Assembly: GCA_016742255.1 (NCBI GenBank)
Contig: JACVCB010000017.1
Coordinates: forward strand, 1-64,000
Direction: 5' to 3'
Length of the DNA: 64,000 bases
DNA from: Leptospira sp.
Lineage (GTDB): Bacteria; Spirochaetota; Leptospiria; Leptospirales; Leptospiraceae
Of this stretch, positions 39,373 through 47,237 are shown piece by piece. The notes beneath the pieces were generated by a model that was not told the DNA's origin, made no database searches, and worked only from the letters and a program-made list of their open reading frames with translations. A program made the translations under genes and the position numbers. The number at the start of each line of letters is the position of its first letter. The first letter of the stretch is position 1.

Positions 39373-39758
39373 GAGTTAACGTCAAACATCTGCAAGGCGG
39401 TTAGCCATACACCCACTAAAATAAAGGAAATCCCAAGCCACTGCGTAAAATTCAATCGTTCTTTAAAAAAAACAGAAGAAGCAATGAGAACAATGATAAA
39501 TCCACTGGAAGTAAACACCGGATACGCCAAGGATAACTTCAATCCCTTACCCAAAACATAACGATAACCTAACAACGCCAATCCGAAGCTCGCAAGCCCA
39601 GCGATAAAATAAGGATTAAATACAGTAAACACAAGATTCCAAAACCCTTCTCCAGGTGCGACTTGTTTGTCTTGCATAGAAGATGTTTTGATTAAAATAT
39701 TCGCCAATGCATTGAAGAATACAGCTATACAGAAGAAGAGGATGACTTGGAATTGCAT
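39369..39758 (-). CDS. small EamA/SMR-like membrane transporter
   Basis: Starting at the ATG at 39758, the product has 129 residues in four membrane segments, with a PVFTSSGFIIVLIASSVFF segment and FKERLNFTQWLGISFILVGV near the end. This matches single-repeat drug/metabolite transporters (SMR/EamA, sugar-lipid flippase ArnE/F-like), which usually act as dimers. Note that the sulfatase-fold gene lies downstream and overlaps its stop by four bases (ATGA), so a linked role in envelope lipid or glycan modification is possible. Its start is 48 bp from the divergent hydrolase start. Confidence 0.75.
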   Translation of the reverse strand: MQFQVILFFCIAVFFNALANILIKTSSMQDKQVAPGEGFWNLVFTVFNPYFIAGLASFGLALLGYRYVLGKGLKLSLAYPVFTSSGFIIVLIASSVFFKERLNFTQWLGISFILVGVWLTALQMFDVNS

Positions 39759-39806
39759 GGGATAGAGACAAAATCCGATGCAAATCAGCAAGGGTCAAAT
39801 AGAAAA

Positions 39807-40652
39807 ATGAAACTTAAATCCTTTCGATACAAAAATTGGGATACTGCGTATTTCGATTCAGAAACACCAGGCCCCACTCTAGTTTTTTGTCATGCCAATG
39901 GCTATAGTGCAGGATGTTACCAGTATTACTTTGAAAGATTAAAAAAACACTACCGCGTGATTGCACCCGACTTCATTGGGCATGGTCGATCTGCCTTCAC
40001 ACTGGACTTTCATAATTGGAATGTATTCCGCGACCAAATCCTTTCCCTCCTCGACCATGAATCGGTTAACGAAACAACAATCATCGGCCACTCCCTTGGA
40101 GGAGCCTCCTCCCTACTCGCAGCAAAAAAAGCACCCGAACGATTTACAAAAGTATTAGCAATGGATCCCGTCATCCTGGGTTGGAAACTCATTTTACTTT
40201 CTAAATTTTTAGAAAATCCACTTGCCAAAGGTGCCAAAAAAAGAAGGACTCATTTCAAATCCATAGAGCTTGTTAGGCGGTCATTCCGAAAGTTCCCTGC
40301 CTTTGCCAAATTTGATCCTTCCATCTTCGAAGATTATCTCAATTCTTGTTTTGTACCAACAGGCAACGAAGACGAAGTCAAACTTTGTTGTGACCCAAGA
40401 GTCGAAGCCAAAATTTTTGGCCATGCCCATTTCCATGTCTTCAAAAATTTCTATGGGATCAAAACGGAAAACCACATCGCCATACCCGAATCATACGAAG
40501 TCTGTAGTCCTAAATATGCAAACCTACTCACAAAAGTACACCCCAAGTCTGATGTGACCATCTTCCCTGGTTTCACCCATTTTTTTCCCTTCGAACGCCC
40601 AGAAGAAACATGGAATTGGATGAAACGATGTTTGGATATGAAAGAAGATTAA
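39807..40652 (+). CDS. alpha/beta-fold hydrolase
   Basis: A 281-residue enzyme of the alpha/beta hydrolase fold: oxyanion motif LVFCHANGYSAG, IAPDFIGHGRS, and nucleophile elbow GHSLGGASS with the catalytic serine. The C-terminal TIFPGFTHFFPFERPEE holds the probable histidine. The closest general resemblance is to esterases and haloalkane-dehalogenase-like hydrolases, but the nucleophile is Ser, so an esterase or lipase-type reaction is likely. The ATG at 39807 was preferred over an upstream in-frame ATG at 39747, which would overlap the divergent transporter gene. Confidence 0.85.
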   Translation: MKLKSFRYKNWDTAYFDSETPGPTLVFCHANGYSAGCYQYYFERLKKHYRVIAPDFIGHGRSAFTLDFHNWNVFRDQILSLLDHESVNETTIIGHSLGGASSLLAAKKAPERFTKVLAMDPVILGWKLILLSKFLENPLAKGAKKRRTHFKSIELVRRSFRKFPAFAKFDPSIFEDYLNSCFVPTGNEDEVKLCCDPRVEAKIFGHAHFHVFKNFYGIKTENHIAIPESYEVCSPKYANLLTKVHPKSDVTIFPGFTHFFPFERPEETWNWMKRCLDMKED

Positions 40653-40675
40653 GATACATATCTTGAAGATGGAAG

Positions 40676-40812
40676 AGCTGGGCGCCTCACAATCCTTTGG
40701 TGGAGATTCATTTGATGGAAAATGTGACCGCGCTTTTCGCTCCAATCTTTTTGCTTACGCAAAAAGGATTTCCGCTGCAATCGCTGGCGCGGGGGTGGGG
40801 TTCCTTCCCGTT
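40676..40812. repeat. GC-rich structured intergenic element, candidate dispersed repeat
   Basis: The gap between 40652 and 40912 is richer in GC than the surroundings. It holds CTTTTTGC-TTAC-GCAAAAAG (about 40747-40767), a perfect hairpin, flanked by two related blocks that read on the minus strand as GATTGCAGCGGAAATCC and GATTGGAGCGAAAAGCG. A G-rich tract, GCGCGGGGGTGGGG, follows. Such paired blocks around a hairpin are typical of repeated extragenic elements. Only one copy lies in this window, so dispersal is unproven. Confidence 0.35.
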
Positions 40813-40941
40813 TGGTGACCGCTGTATTTTCATCTATTCGTTTGCCTGATCGTCCAATCACCATCCAATTTTTTCTTGCTAACCACCAAACAGTGATCCA
40901 ATTTGGGATTTATGAAAAACGGCAAACAAAATGGATCTAAC

Positions 40942-40991
40942 GGTATTCCTTGGTATTCCTTGGTATTCCTTGGTATTCCTTGGTATTCCTT
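40942..40991 (+). repeat. five perfect tandem copies of a 10-bp unit (GGTATTCCTT)
   Basis: Five identical GGTATTCCTT units lie end to end and encode the hydrophobic core of the signal peptide of the following lipoprotein. Because ten is not a multiple of three, gain or loss of a unit shifts the reading frame relative to the upstream ATG codons at 40912 and 40931. Perfect identity of the copies suggests recent slippage. Confidence 0.95.
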
Positions 40992-41621
40992 GTTTTTGCT
41001 AGTGCTTTCCTAAGCGCTTGCAACACTTCGAAAGACAATAACGACGACACAACCTTATTCGCCCTCCTCCTCGCACAATCCGCTTCTGCTCCTTGTACCA
41101 CGAGGTGTCATATATTTTTAACAAGCTCTGGTGCTGGAGGACGTATCGCCGCAGGCGGAATTGCAGGAGCAGATGCTTTGTGTAATGCTGATACTAATCG
41201 AGTAAGTGGTAAGACTTATAAAGCTATGGTCTCAATTCCTGGTGTGAGAGAAGCACTCGGAAATCCGACAGGCACTATGACATATACAGATTGGGTTTTA
41301 AAGGCGAATACCTTTTATTCCAATAGCACTGACACTTCGAATACAACTGGTTCCACAACAACTTCCAACAGAATCTTTCGTGATTCCAACACAACGATGC
41401 AGATAAATTTTGCACTCGGAGCAAATGGAACACGTTTTTGGACAGGAATGACTATCACTGGCGGAAACATTGCCAATGGTGATAATTGCACAAATTGGGG
41501 AATCACGAATGTTGGAGTAAGTGGACTCACTGGTATTGTGGGTGCTAGTTCGACTACTCTTGTTGAAACAACAACGAATACTTGTAATTTAACAAACAAG
41601 ATTGTCTGCGTAGAGCAGTAG
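40950..41621 (+). CDS. DUF1554-type lipoprotein, probably phase variable
   Basis: The frame encodes a hydrophobic stretch, lipobox FLSAC, a low-complexity linker and a DUF1554-like domain (HIFLTSSGAGGRIAAGGIAGA, DALCNADTN, TYKAMVSIPGVR, NCTNWG, CVEQ), typical of Leptospira surface lipoproteins. At five repeat copies the frame opens only with TTG at 40950 (or 40980), giving a signal peptide without basic residues. With three or six copies the ATG at 40912 would be in frame, giving a proper MKNGKQNGSN start; with four or seven the ATG at 40931 would be. GGGA stands before 40912. It may be off here. Confidence 0.75.
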   Translation: MVFLGIPWYSLVFLVFASAFLSACNTSKDNNDDTTLFALLLAQSASAPCTTRCHIFLTSSGAGGRIAAGGIAGADALCNADTNRVSGKTYKAMVSIPGVREALGNPTGTMTYTDWVLKANTFYSNSTDTSNTTGSTTTSNRIFRDSNTTMQINFALGANGTRFWTGMTITGGNIANGDNCTNWGITNVGVSGLTGIVGASSTTLVETTTNTCNLTNKIVCVEQ

Positions 41622-41806
41622 ATTCCGAATACAAATACAGGAGTCTGGTGAAGATCACTTGGTTCCTGTTAGGTTTCGAAAGTAGTATGAATTTTAGTAA
41701 AAATAACTTTTCCTATTTTGGAAAAGTATCTCTTCAAGGTAAGTTTGGATGGTTTGTATCGTCGCCATCTAATATCGATTGATGAAGAGGCAATTCGGTC
41801 AGTCGC

Positions 41807-42712
41807 CTATGATTGGCTTAAATACTGTTTTAAGTCAAATACTTGTTCACAATGGTTAGCTATGTAATATGATTGCATGTATATAGATTCACCTAACTTT
41901 TTTGATATGAAATCAGGTAGGTGTATCCAATAGAATGTGGTTCTATTTGTTTTTTCATCCATCGCTCCACAAATGGCACCTACTCCACCCCCTGGTATCG
42001 CCAATACTTTTGTGCCAGGAAGTTTCGCAACTCTAGTGACGGAAGCTGTTCGAGAAGTATTATAATCTTTGCTTCGATAATAACCAGAAATTTTATAATA
42101 CCCTTGCAATAATTTTGCTTCATCTCCATATTCACCACCTGGCCATTGTTGTCCTGAAGAAGAATTTTGAATCGGATTCCCATTTGCATCTGTTTTTTCG
42201 TAGGAAACACTTTCAACTTTATTAAACTTCACAGTTACTGGTAAATTTTGATCTGCATCTCTTTTTTGAACGTAATTGCGATTACTCTCACTATTAAGAT
42301 TCACTTTAAAATTCGATTTTTGATCAAGATTCACTTCAACCCATCGATTGTAGTGTAAATAAGATCCAGAAAAGTAATCGACAGCAAACCCTATGGGAGC
42401 TCCGACAAGGAAAATCAAATTCCATCCAAACAACATATGTATTTCTTTGGTAACTTCAATCTCCTTCGGTTCAAATCCATCCTTTTCGATTCTTAACTTA
42501 TATTGTTTGTTTGGATCTTTTTTGGGTGAATCGATCAAACTTGCACCAAATGTTTCCCCGATTTTCTCCCCATCTAAATAAATATGACTATCGGCTGGCG
42601 CTTTGACAAAAATTACCTGCAACCCATCTTCCCTAGCACTCATTGTAGCACAGTTGTTAAGTGAAAAAAGGAAAGCAATGAAACTTAAAAGAACTGATAC
42701 TTTTTGAAACAT
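41807..42712 (-). CDS. PEGA-domain lipoprotein
   Basis: A 301-residue protein from the ATG at 42712, with a signal ending LFSLNNCATM (lipobox Cys). The mature N-terminus has a PEGA-like domain: VIFVKAPADSHIYLDGEKIG, then YKLRIEKDGFEPKEIEVTKE. A hydrophobic hairpin (LFGWNLIFLVGAPIGFAVDYF) follows, as in other bacterial PEGA lipoproteins. The C-terminal half, with VKFNKVESVSYEKTDANGNP, is not recognised. An envelope location is likely. The upstream frame to 42754 has no better start. The 185 bp between it and the DUF1554 gene show nothing recognisable. Confidence 0.75.
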   Translation of the reverse strand: MFQKVSVLLSFIAFLFSLNNCATMSAREDGLQVIFVKAPADSHIYLDGEKIGETFGASLIDSPKKDPNKQYKLRIEKDGFEPKEIEVTKEIHMLFGWNLIFLVGAPIGFAVDYFSGSYLHYNRWVEVNLDQKSNFKVNLNSESNRNYVQKRDADQNLPVTVKFNKVESVSYEKTDANGNPIQNSSSGQQWPGGEYGDEAKLLQGYYKISGYYRSKDYNTSRTASVTRVAKLPGTKVLAIPGGGVGAICGAMDEKTNRTTFYWIHLPDFISKKLGESIYMQSYYIANHCEQVFDLKQYLSQS

Positions 42713-42879
42713 TTTGGAAGACCTCTTATCTACTAAAACTATTGAAAAAATCATAATTTAGAAATGAGTCAAATGTTTTTCATACAGATTGTTGTTAACG
42801 AATCGCGATGGGTTAAAATTAAAATTCTGTTATGCGACTTGATTCAAAATTTGATTTAAGATGCCAAAATTAAATTAAT

Positions 42880-43149
42880 ATGAAGTCAAGAAAACCGTAT
42901 ACTCATAGTTTGAATTCATTCCCTGTTGGTGAGCTCAAAACTAAATTCTCAAATATATTAGAATTGGTGTAAAATAGCGAGGAAGTCGAAAACCAATATG
43001 GAAAAAATAAAAAGCCAGTCGCCAATACAGTTCCACTTTCTACAAAAAAATCAGGAAAACGAAATTTAAGAATATTGAAAGGAAAATCAAATATTACTTT
43101 CTCTAAAAATTTCAAAATGACTGAAGATGAATTACTAAGTTTGAAATGA
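42880..43149 (+). pseudogene. broken Phd/YefM-type antitoxin gene (premature stop)
   Basis: Reading from the ATG at 42880, the frame gives FPVGELKTKFSNILELV, a stop TAA at 42970, then continues NSEEVENQYGKNKKPVANTV and ends MTEDELLSLK. This is the usual layout of Phd-family (prevent-host-death) antitoxins, which end MTEEEFL and overlap the toxin start. A single AAA-to-TAA change would explain the stop. Its real stop codon overlaps the toxin start as ATGA (43146-43149), as in intact toxin-antitoxin pairs. Confidence 0.7.
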
Positions 43150-43250
43150 ATTATTTAATCGATACAGATTGTATACTTTGGTGTATTTCTGATCCAGAGA
43201 AATTGACCAATAATGTATTTAAATTCATAAAAAATTCTAGTAAATTGACT
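43146..43250 (+). pseudogene. truncated PIN-domain (VapC-like) toxin gene
   Basis: The frame starts MNYLIDTDCILWCISDPEKL, matching the beginning of VapC-type PIN-domain ribonucleases, including the first catalytic Asp (Asp6). After about residue 34 the similarity stops; the remaining frame to 43397 (serine-, proline-rich) looks unrelated and overlaps the 3' end of the opposite lipoprotein gene. The rest of the toxin seems to have been deleted, so the product should be inactive. It is directly coupled to the broken antitoxin frame. Confidence 0.65.
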
Positions 43251-43316
43251 GACTCAAGACGTATAACAGCTCGATACTGCATGACGTCAGTGGTTCCGAT
43301 CACTCACCTCCCCTTC

Positions 43317-43970
43317 TCAATACCTTCTCTCCTCTACCGTAATAAAATCTATCTGGCTCAATACCGGCCCACAATAGAACAAACTGATGGTGGATAAAAT
43401 TAGATTCGGTTCCAAAAGATGCCGAAACGATATCCACTTCCCCCTGGTCTCACCTGCTGTGAGTTTGATTTCTTGGATGCTTTTATTTGTTATCTGAATG
43501 GCAGGGCATACCACTTGATCTTCCCTTAAAAATTCACATGTGTTCGAGGTGTAAGGAACCGTTGGATTTTTTGGATCATAGGGTTCTCTAAATTGAAAGC
43601 CATGATAAATTGTTAGATCACTTGCCTTACAACGAAAGAAGGAAACATCACCATACCGAAGTTTTGTGATCGCATAATACTCTCCTAGTTTTAGAGGGAT
43701 CGTTAGGAAAGGATCTGACGGCCGGAGATTCGCAAACTTTTTGATATGGTCTTGCGATGAACAATTGTATTCCCCATGGCATCCCTTTGGATCTTGGAAT
43801 ACCTTTGTCTCTACCACTACATAACCATCTCGGATGGAATTATGCCATCGAAAGTATCCGTAACTTGCGTCAGTCAACACATCTGCTTCCAACGTTTTGG
43901 AATCGGAAGTCGAACATTGGAACAGAAGAAGGGTTAGGAGAGAAAAGGAAATGAAGAGTTTCAAATTCAT
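43317..43970 (-). CDS. hypothetical lipoprotein
   Basis: The 217-residue protein starts MNLKLFISFSLLTLLLFQCS, a clear lipoprotein signal with Cys19. The mature part contains five further cysteines, including KGCHGEYNC and NTCEF, that may form disulfides in the periplasm or on the surface. The sequence YGYFRWHNSIRDGYVVVETK is beta-rich. No family was recognised. It is transcribed towards the broken toxin gene, and its 3' end overlaps the degenerate tail of that frame. The 226 bp upstream of it contain nothing recognisable. Confidence 0.65.
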   Translation of the reverse strand: MNLKLFISFSLLTLLLFQCSTSDSKTLEADVLTDASYGYFRWHNSIRDGYVVVETKVFQDPKGCHGEYNCSSQDHIKKFANLRPSDPFLTIPLKLGEYYAITKLRYGDVSFFRCKASDLTIYHGFQFREPYDPKNPTVPYTSNTCEFLREDQVVCPAIQITNKSIQEIKLTAGETRGKWISFRHLLEPNLILSTISLFYCGPVLSQIDFITVEERRY

Positions 43971-44195
43971 GTGGTATTGTTTACTTGGACATTCTATTTT
44001 TTTTCATACTTTTCTACATCAGCAGACAGGTGCTTCATCACTTTCTAGTGCTGGTTTGAGCTGCACAGGTTCGTATTCCTTACTTTGTATTGAACAATAG
44101 AATTTCTATTTTGATTGCACCTTAGGGAAAAATCATTGAGCCAAAATTAGAATTTTGGAACTGGTTGTAGTAGACGAAACCTCTTCCCATTTCCG

Positions 44196-44903
44196 CTACA
44201 ACCAAGCAAGCACCTGCACTCCTGGTGAATAATGGCATAGGTTTGGATTTCCAAAATTGCCTAACCCATCGTAGGCCGCATAACGAAGATTTAATTTCAT
44301 AAATTCCACTTGGAATAATTCCCAAGGTTTGTGGTGCACATCCATTGCTCTTTCCTCTGGGTTTTTCCCTCTGTACAATGAATACCGTTCCGTAAGCCAA
44401 AGTTCTTTGGGAGAGGGAAAGTCGATTCTGTCTTTCTTTAAAAATTCAATTCCAATCTCACAACGTTTCCCACGCAATGTGTAAGAATCGTTTGTCCGAA
44501 TGATCGGAGAATGTTGGTATGGTAGTCCCGAAGCCAACCTCGCAAAAATTGTTGGTAGGATTTTTTCTGCTTCAATACTGAGAAAATACACACCAGGTTT
44601 GCCATCACGTGTCACATAGGTACGTAGATTCACTTCATGAAAAGTGGAAAGGAATTGGATGGGGAAGGTAAACCTTGGACGTACTCGATCCATAGTAAAG
44701 GCAACTACTGATACCCAATGTTCGCCATCAAACTGATCCAATTCCAAATGCCGAGGAACAAGTTCTCGTAACCGTTTCCCATTCACTTGGTAATGCAAAA
44801 AAATAACTTCGTTCCATTCTTGGTACCAAAACCAGGAAGGGTTAGGAATGGGCCATGGCCTGTGGCCAACTGTATGTAAGATCGTCTGGATAGGTTCTTT
44901 CAT
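44196..44903 (-). CDS. DUF2071 / YqjF-family protein
   Basis: A 235-residue protein with the family pattern EVIFLHYQVNGKRLRELVPRH near the start, VSVVAFTMDRVRPR, LSTFHEVNLRTYVTRDGKPG and YFLSIEA in the middle, and ELWLTERYSLY towards the C-terminus. YqjF-type proteins have an acetoacetate-decarboxylase-like fold; their function is not established. No signal peptide is present. The gene lies 45 bp downstream of lpdA on the same strand and may be read from the same transcript. Confidence 0.8.
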   Translation of the reverse strand: MKEPIQTILHTVGHRPWPIPNPSWFWYQEWNEVIFLHYQVNGKRLRELVPRHLELDQFDGEHWVSVVAFTMDRVRPRFTFPIQFLSTFHEVNLRTYVTRDGKPGVYFLSIEAEKILPTIFARLASGLPYQHSPIIRTNDSYTLRGKRCEIGIEFLKKDRIDFPSPKELWLTERYSLYRGKNPEERAMDVHHKPWELFQVEFMKLNLRYAAYDGLGNFGNPNLCHYSPGVQVLAWL

Positions 44904-44948
44904 ATAGAATTCACAAGTGGGTGGATTCTAATTCCCTTACACACTCTC

Positions 44949-46376
44949 TTAAATATTAATCGCCTCACCAAGTACTGCTGCAGCACTTTCCATAATCCCT
45001 TCAGAGAGAGTCGGGTGAGCATGGATGGTATTGGCAAGTTCCCTCACAGTAATTTCCATATTGGCACCTAGTGTCAGTTCTGCGATGAGTTCAGTTGCTC
45101 CAGGCCCAATGATATGTGCTCCTAAAATTTCACCATGTTTGGCATCGGACACAATTTTTACCATTCCCGTTGTATCCCCTTGTGCTTGGGCACGTCCACT
45201 CGCAGTAAACGGAAATTTACCTACCTTAATGTCGTGTCCCATTGCTTTTGCTTTGTCTTCACTAAGACCCACACTCGCCACTTCTGGATGGCAGTACGTA
45301 CAACCTGGTATGTATGCATAATTCAAACGTTGGATTTGGATGTGATGAGGATTTCCCATACGAATGGAGATGTCCTCTGCCGCACGAATCCCTTCCGCAC
45401 TTGCCACATGGGCAAGCGAAGGTGTCGGAATACAATCGCCGATCGCATAAATATGATCTATGGTGGATCTATAGTTTCCTACATATTCCACAAACCCATT
45501 TTTTAATTTCACTCCAATCGCATCGAGGCCAATGGCAGTTGTATTTGGAGTGATCCCCACACCCACAATCACCTTATCAAAGTTTAATTTTTCTTTTTTA
45601 GCTGAATTTCTGTCAAGTAACGTGAGTTCAACGCCTTTCTCAGAAACAGTTGCTGTCTCCACACCATAACTCAAATACTGTTCAATCCCTCGTTTTTTAA
45701 AACTACGTTCGAGTATCCCAGAGAGTTCTTTGTCCTCATTCGGAAGTAGGTGGTCTTGGTATTCGATGATGGTGACTTTAGATCCCATACTTGCATAAAA
45801 ATCAGCAAATTCAACACCAATCGCACCTGCACCGATGATGGCTAAATTGGGAATGACCTTTGGTTCCACCATGGCTTCTCTTGCAGATAACACTCGTTTG
45901 CCGTCAAAAGGTAAAAAAGGTAGGGATTTGTTTTTGGCACCTACAGCCAATATAAAATAATCTGCGGTAAGGGATGAAGTTTCACCCGTGTTGGATTTCA
46001 CCTCTATGGTTTTTGCATTTGTAAAACTTGCTTCACCATTTACCACGGTGACCTTGTTTTTTTTCATGAGGAACTCAACACCTTTTGCCATTTGGTCTGC
46101 CACTGACCGTGAACGTTTGATGATGGCCTCAAAATCGGCTTTGATATTGTCTGCCGAGATTCCAAATTTAGATGCTTCTCTTAAATGTTCTAAAACATGT
46201 GCACTTTCTAACAATGCTTTGGTGGGAATACAACCCCAATTCAAACAAACTCCACCGAGTTTGTCGCGTTCGACAACACATGTTTGTAAACCGAGTTGGG
46301 CAGCGCGAATAGCAGCGACATAACCACCTGGCCCTCCTCCAATCACGATCACTTGGAAATGGTTTGAATTGGACAT
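44949..46376 (-). CDS. lpdA: dihydrolipoyl dehydrogenase
   Basis: The E3 flavoprotein reoxidises dihydrolipoamide in 2-oxoacid dehydrogenase and glycine cleavage complexes, making NADH. The 475-residue sequence has the FAD motif VIGGGPGGYVAAIRAA, redox-active disulfide GGVCLNWGCIPTK, NAD motif IIGAGAIGVEFADFY, second FAD motif YAIGDC and the dimer-interface active site HAHPTLSEG. All are intact. There are no neighbouring E1 or E2 genes, so it is probably a shared E3. It lies 43 bp downstream of a methyltransferase gene on the same strand. Confidence 0.95.
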   Translation of the reverse strand: MSNSNHFQVIVIGGGPGGYVAAIRAAQLGLQTCVVERDKLGGVCLNWGCIPTKALLESAHVLEHLREASKFGISADNIKADFEAIIKRSRSVADQMAKGVEFLMKKNKVTVVNGEASFTNAKTIEVKSNTGETSSLTADYFILAVGAKNKSLPFLPFDGKRVLSAREAMVEPKVIPNLAIIGAGAIGVEFADFYASMGSKVTIIEYQDHLLPNEDKELSGILERSFKKRGIEQYLSYGVETATVSEKGVELTLLDRNSAKKEKLNFDKVIVGVGITPNTTAIGLDAIGVKLKNGFVEYVGNYRSTIDHIYAIGDCIPTPSLAHVASAEGIRAAEDISIRMGNPHHIQIQRLNYAYIPGCTYCHPEVASVGLSEDKAKAMGHDIKVGKFPFTASGRAQAQGDTTGMVKIVSDAKHGEILGAHIIGPGATELIAELTLGANMEITVRELANTIHAHPTLSEGIMESAAAVLGEAINI

Positions 46377-46419
46377 ACGTTCTCCCGATAGAATGAGATA
46401 CCGTACTAAAAAAAGAAAG

Positions 46420-47160
46420 TCAAGACCTCTTTTTGGCGACGATGAGCATCCTTGCGCCTGTTTTGATGTACTTTTCTCCGTCGTAATTGCTATACACGTT
46501 TAAGATATCAAATTTGTTTTCGTCTAAGAAATTCCTGACTTGTGGGAAATGAAACACTCGCATGGTATGTTTGTCTTTTAAATCCTTTTGGTTTAAATTA
46601 TAAACATAATTCACTTCTACGATGGCAATGTCATCTGCCCTTGTTAACCGAAATCCGCGGTTCCTTCGTATGGATGTTGTCCCTTGTCTTACATTGCTTA
46701 CAGTGGTGATGGGTTTGCGCTTGATGCGGTGGATGGGATCTGCATTCCAAATTTCCAAAACAAGTAACCCAGCTTGTTTTAAGTTTTTATAACAATTTCG
46801 TAGGAAATTTTGTACCAAATCATCATTTACTAAATAATTAAATGTTCCATACAAACAAATCACTCCATCAACAGGTTGTTTGGCGACGTAGTTTTCCATT
46901 TTTCCAAGTTCAAAACTACAATGTGGAAATCTTGCTTTTGCAATCTCGAGCATCCGGGGTGATCCGTCTACTCCATGTGGTTTGAAACCCATCCCTTGTA
47001 ATTCTTTGATGTGTTCCCCTGTCCCACACCCAATGTCGAGGACAGTATAAATTTTATGTCGCTTGAATGTTTCTCTTAAGAAAAGGATTTCTTCCGAAAA
47101 CTTTCGGCCAGGTTCTTCGATGGTAAAATAGTATTCTGCTAATTCGGAATAGAGTTTCAT
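46420..47160 (-). CDS. class I SAM-dependent methyltransferase
   Basis: A 246-residue Rossmann-fold methyltransferase: VLDIGCGTGEHIKEL is SAM motif I, GVDGSPRMLEIAKARFP covers motif II, and VICLYGTFNYLVND and GLLVLEIWNAD cover later motifs. The last third (VRQGTTSIRRNRGFRL, VNYVYNL) is the beta-rich insertion typical of small-molecule or glycan methyltransferases of the Methyltransf_25 type. The acceptor is unknown. It starts with ATG at 47160, is divergent from the GGDEF-like gene, and lies upstream of lpdA. Confidence 0.87.
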   Translation of the reverse strand: MKLYSELAEYYFTIEEPGRKFSEEILFLRETFKRHKIYTVLDIGCGTGEHIKELQGMGFKPHGVDGSPRMLEIAKARFPHCSFELGKMENYVAKQPVDGVICLYGTFNYLVNDDLVQNFLRNCYKNLKQAGLLVLEIWNADPIHRIKRKPITTVSNVRQGTTSIRRNRGFRLTRADDIAIVEVNYVYNLNQKDLKDKHTMRVFHFPQVRNFLDENKFDILNVYSNYDGEKYIKTGARMLIVAKKRS

Positions 47161-47237
47161 TTGCCCCTAGCGGAAAAGGAAAATCAGTTTAGCGAATCCC
47201 CATTTTACCCGTTATATTGAGTAACGGCTAAGGTACC

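Noticed and set aside
40649..40864. 71-codon minus-strand open frame
   Set aside because: It lies in the GC-rich structured intergenic element; its product is Arg/Lys-rich with no domain.
40942..40991. Tandem repeat considered as a CRISPR array
   Set aside because: Units are 10 bp and directly adjacent with no spacers; no cas genes in the window.
41622..41806. Gap after the DUF1554 gene considered as a transposase remnant
   Set aside because: No frame gave a recognisable transposase segment and no inverted repeats or target duplications were found.
42903..43115. 70-codon minus-strand open frame
   Set aside because: It is antisense to the broken antitoxin gene, whose plus-strand reading matches a known family.
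43951..44100. 49-codon plus-strand frame (MKSFKFMWYC...)
   Set aside because: It overlaps the 5' end of the opposite lipoprotein gene, and has no ribosome binding site or known similarity.
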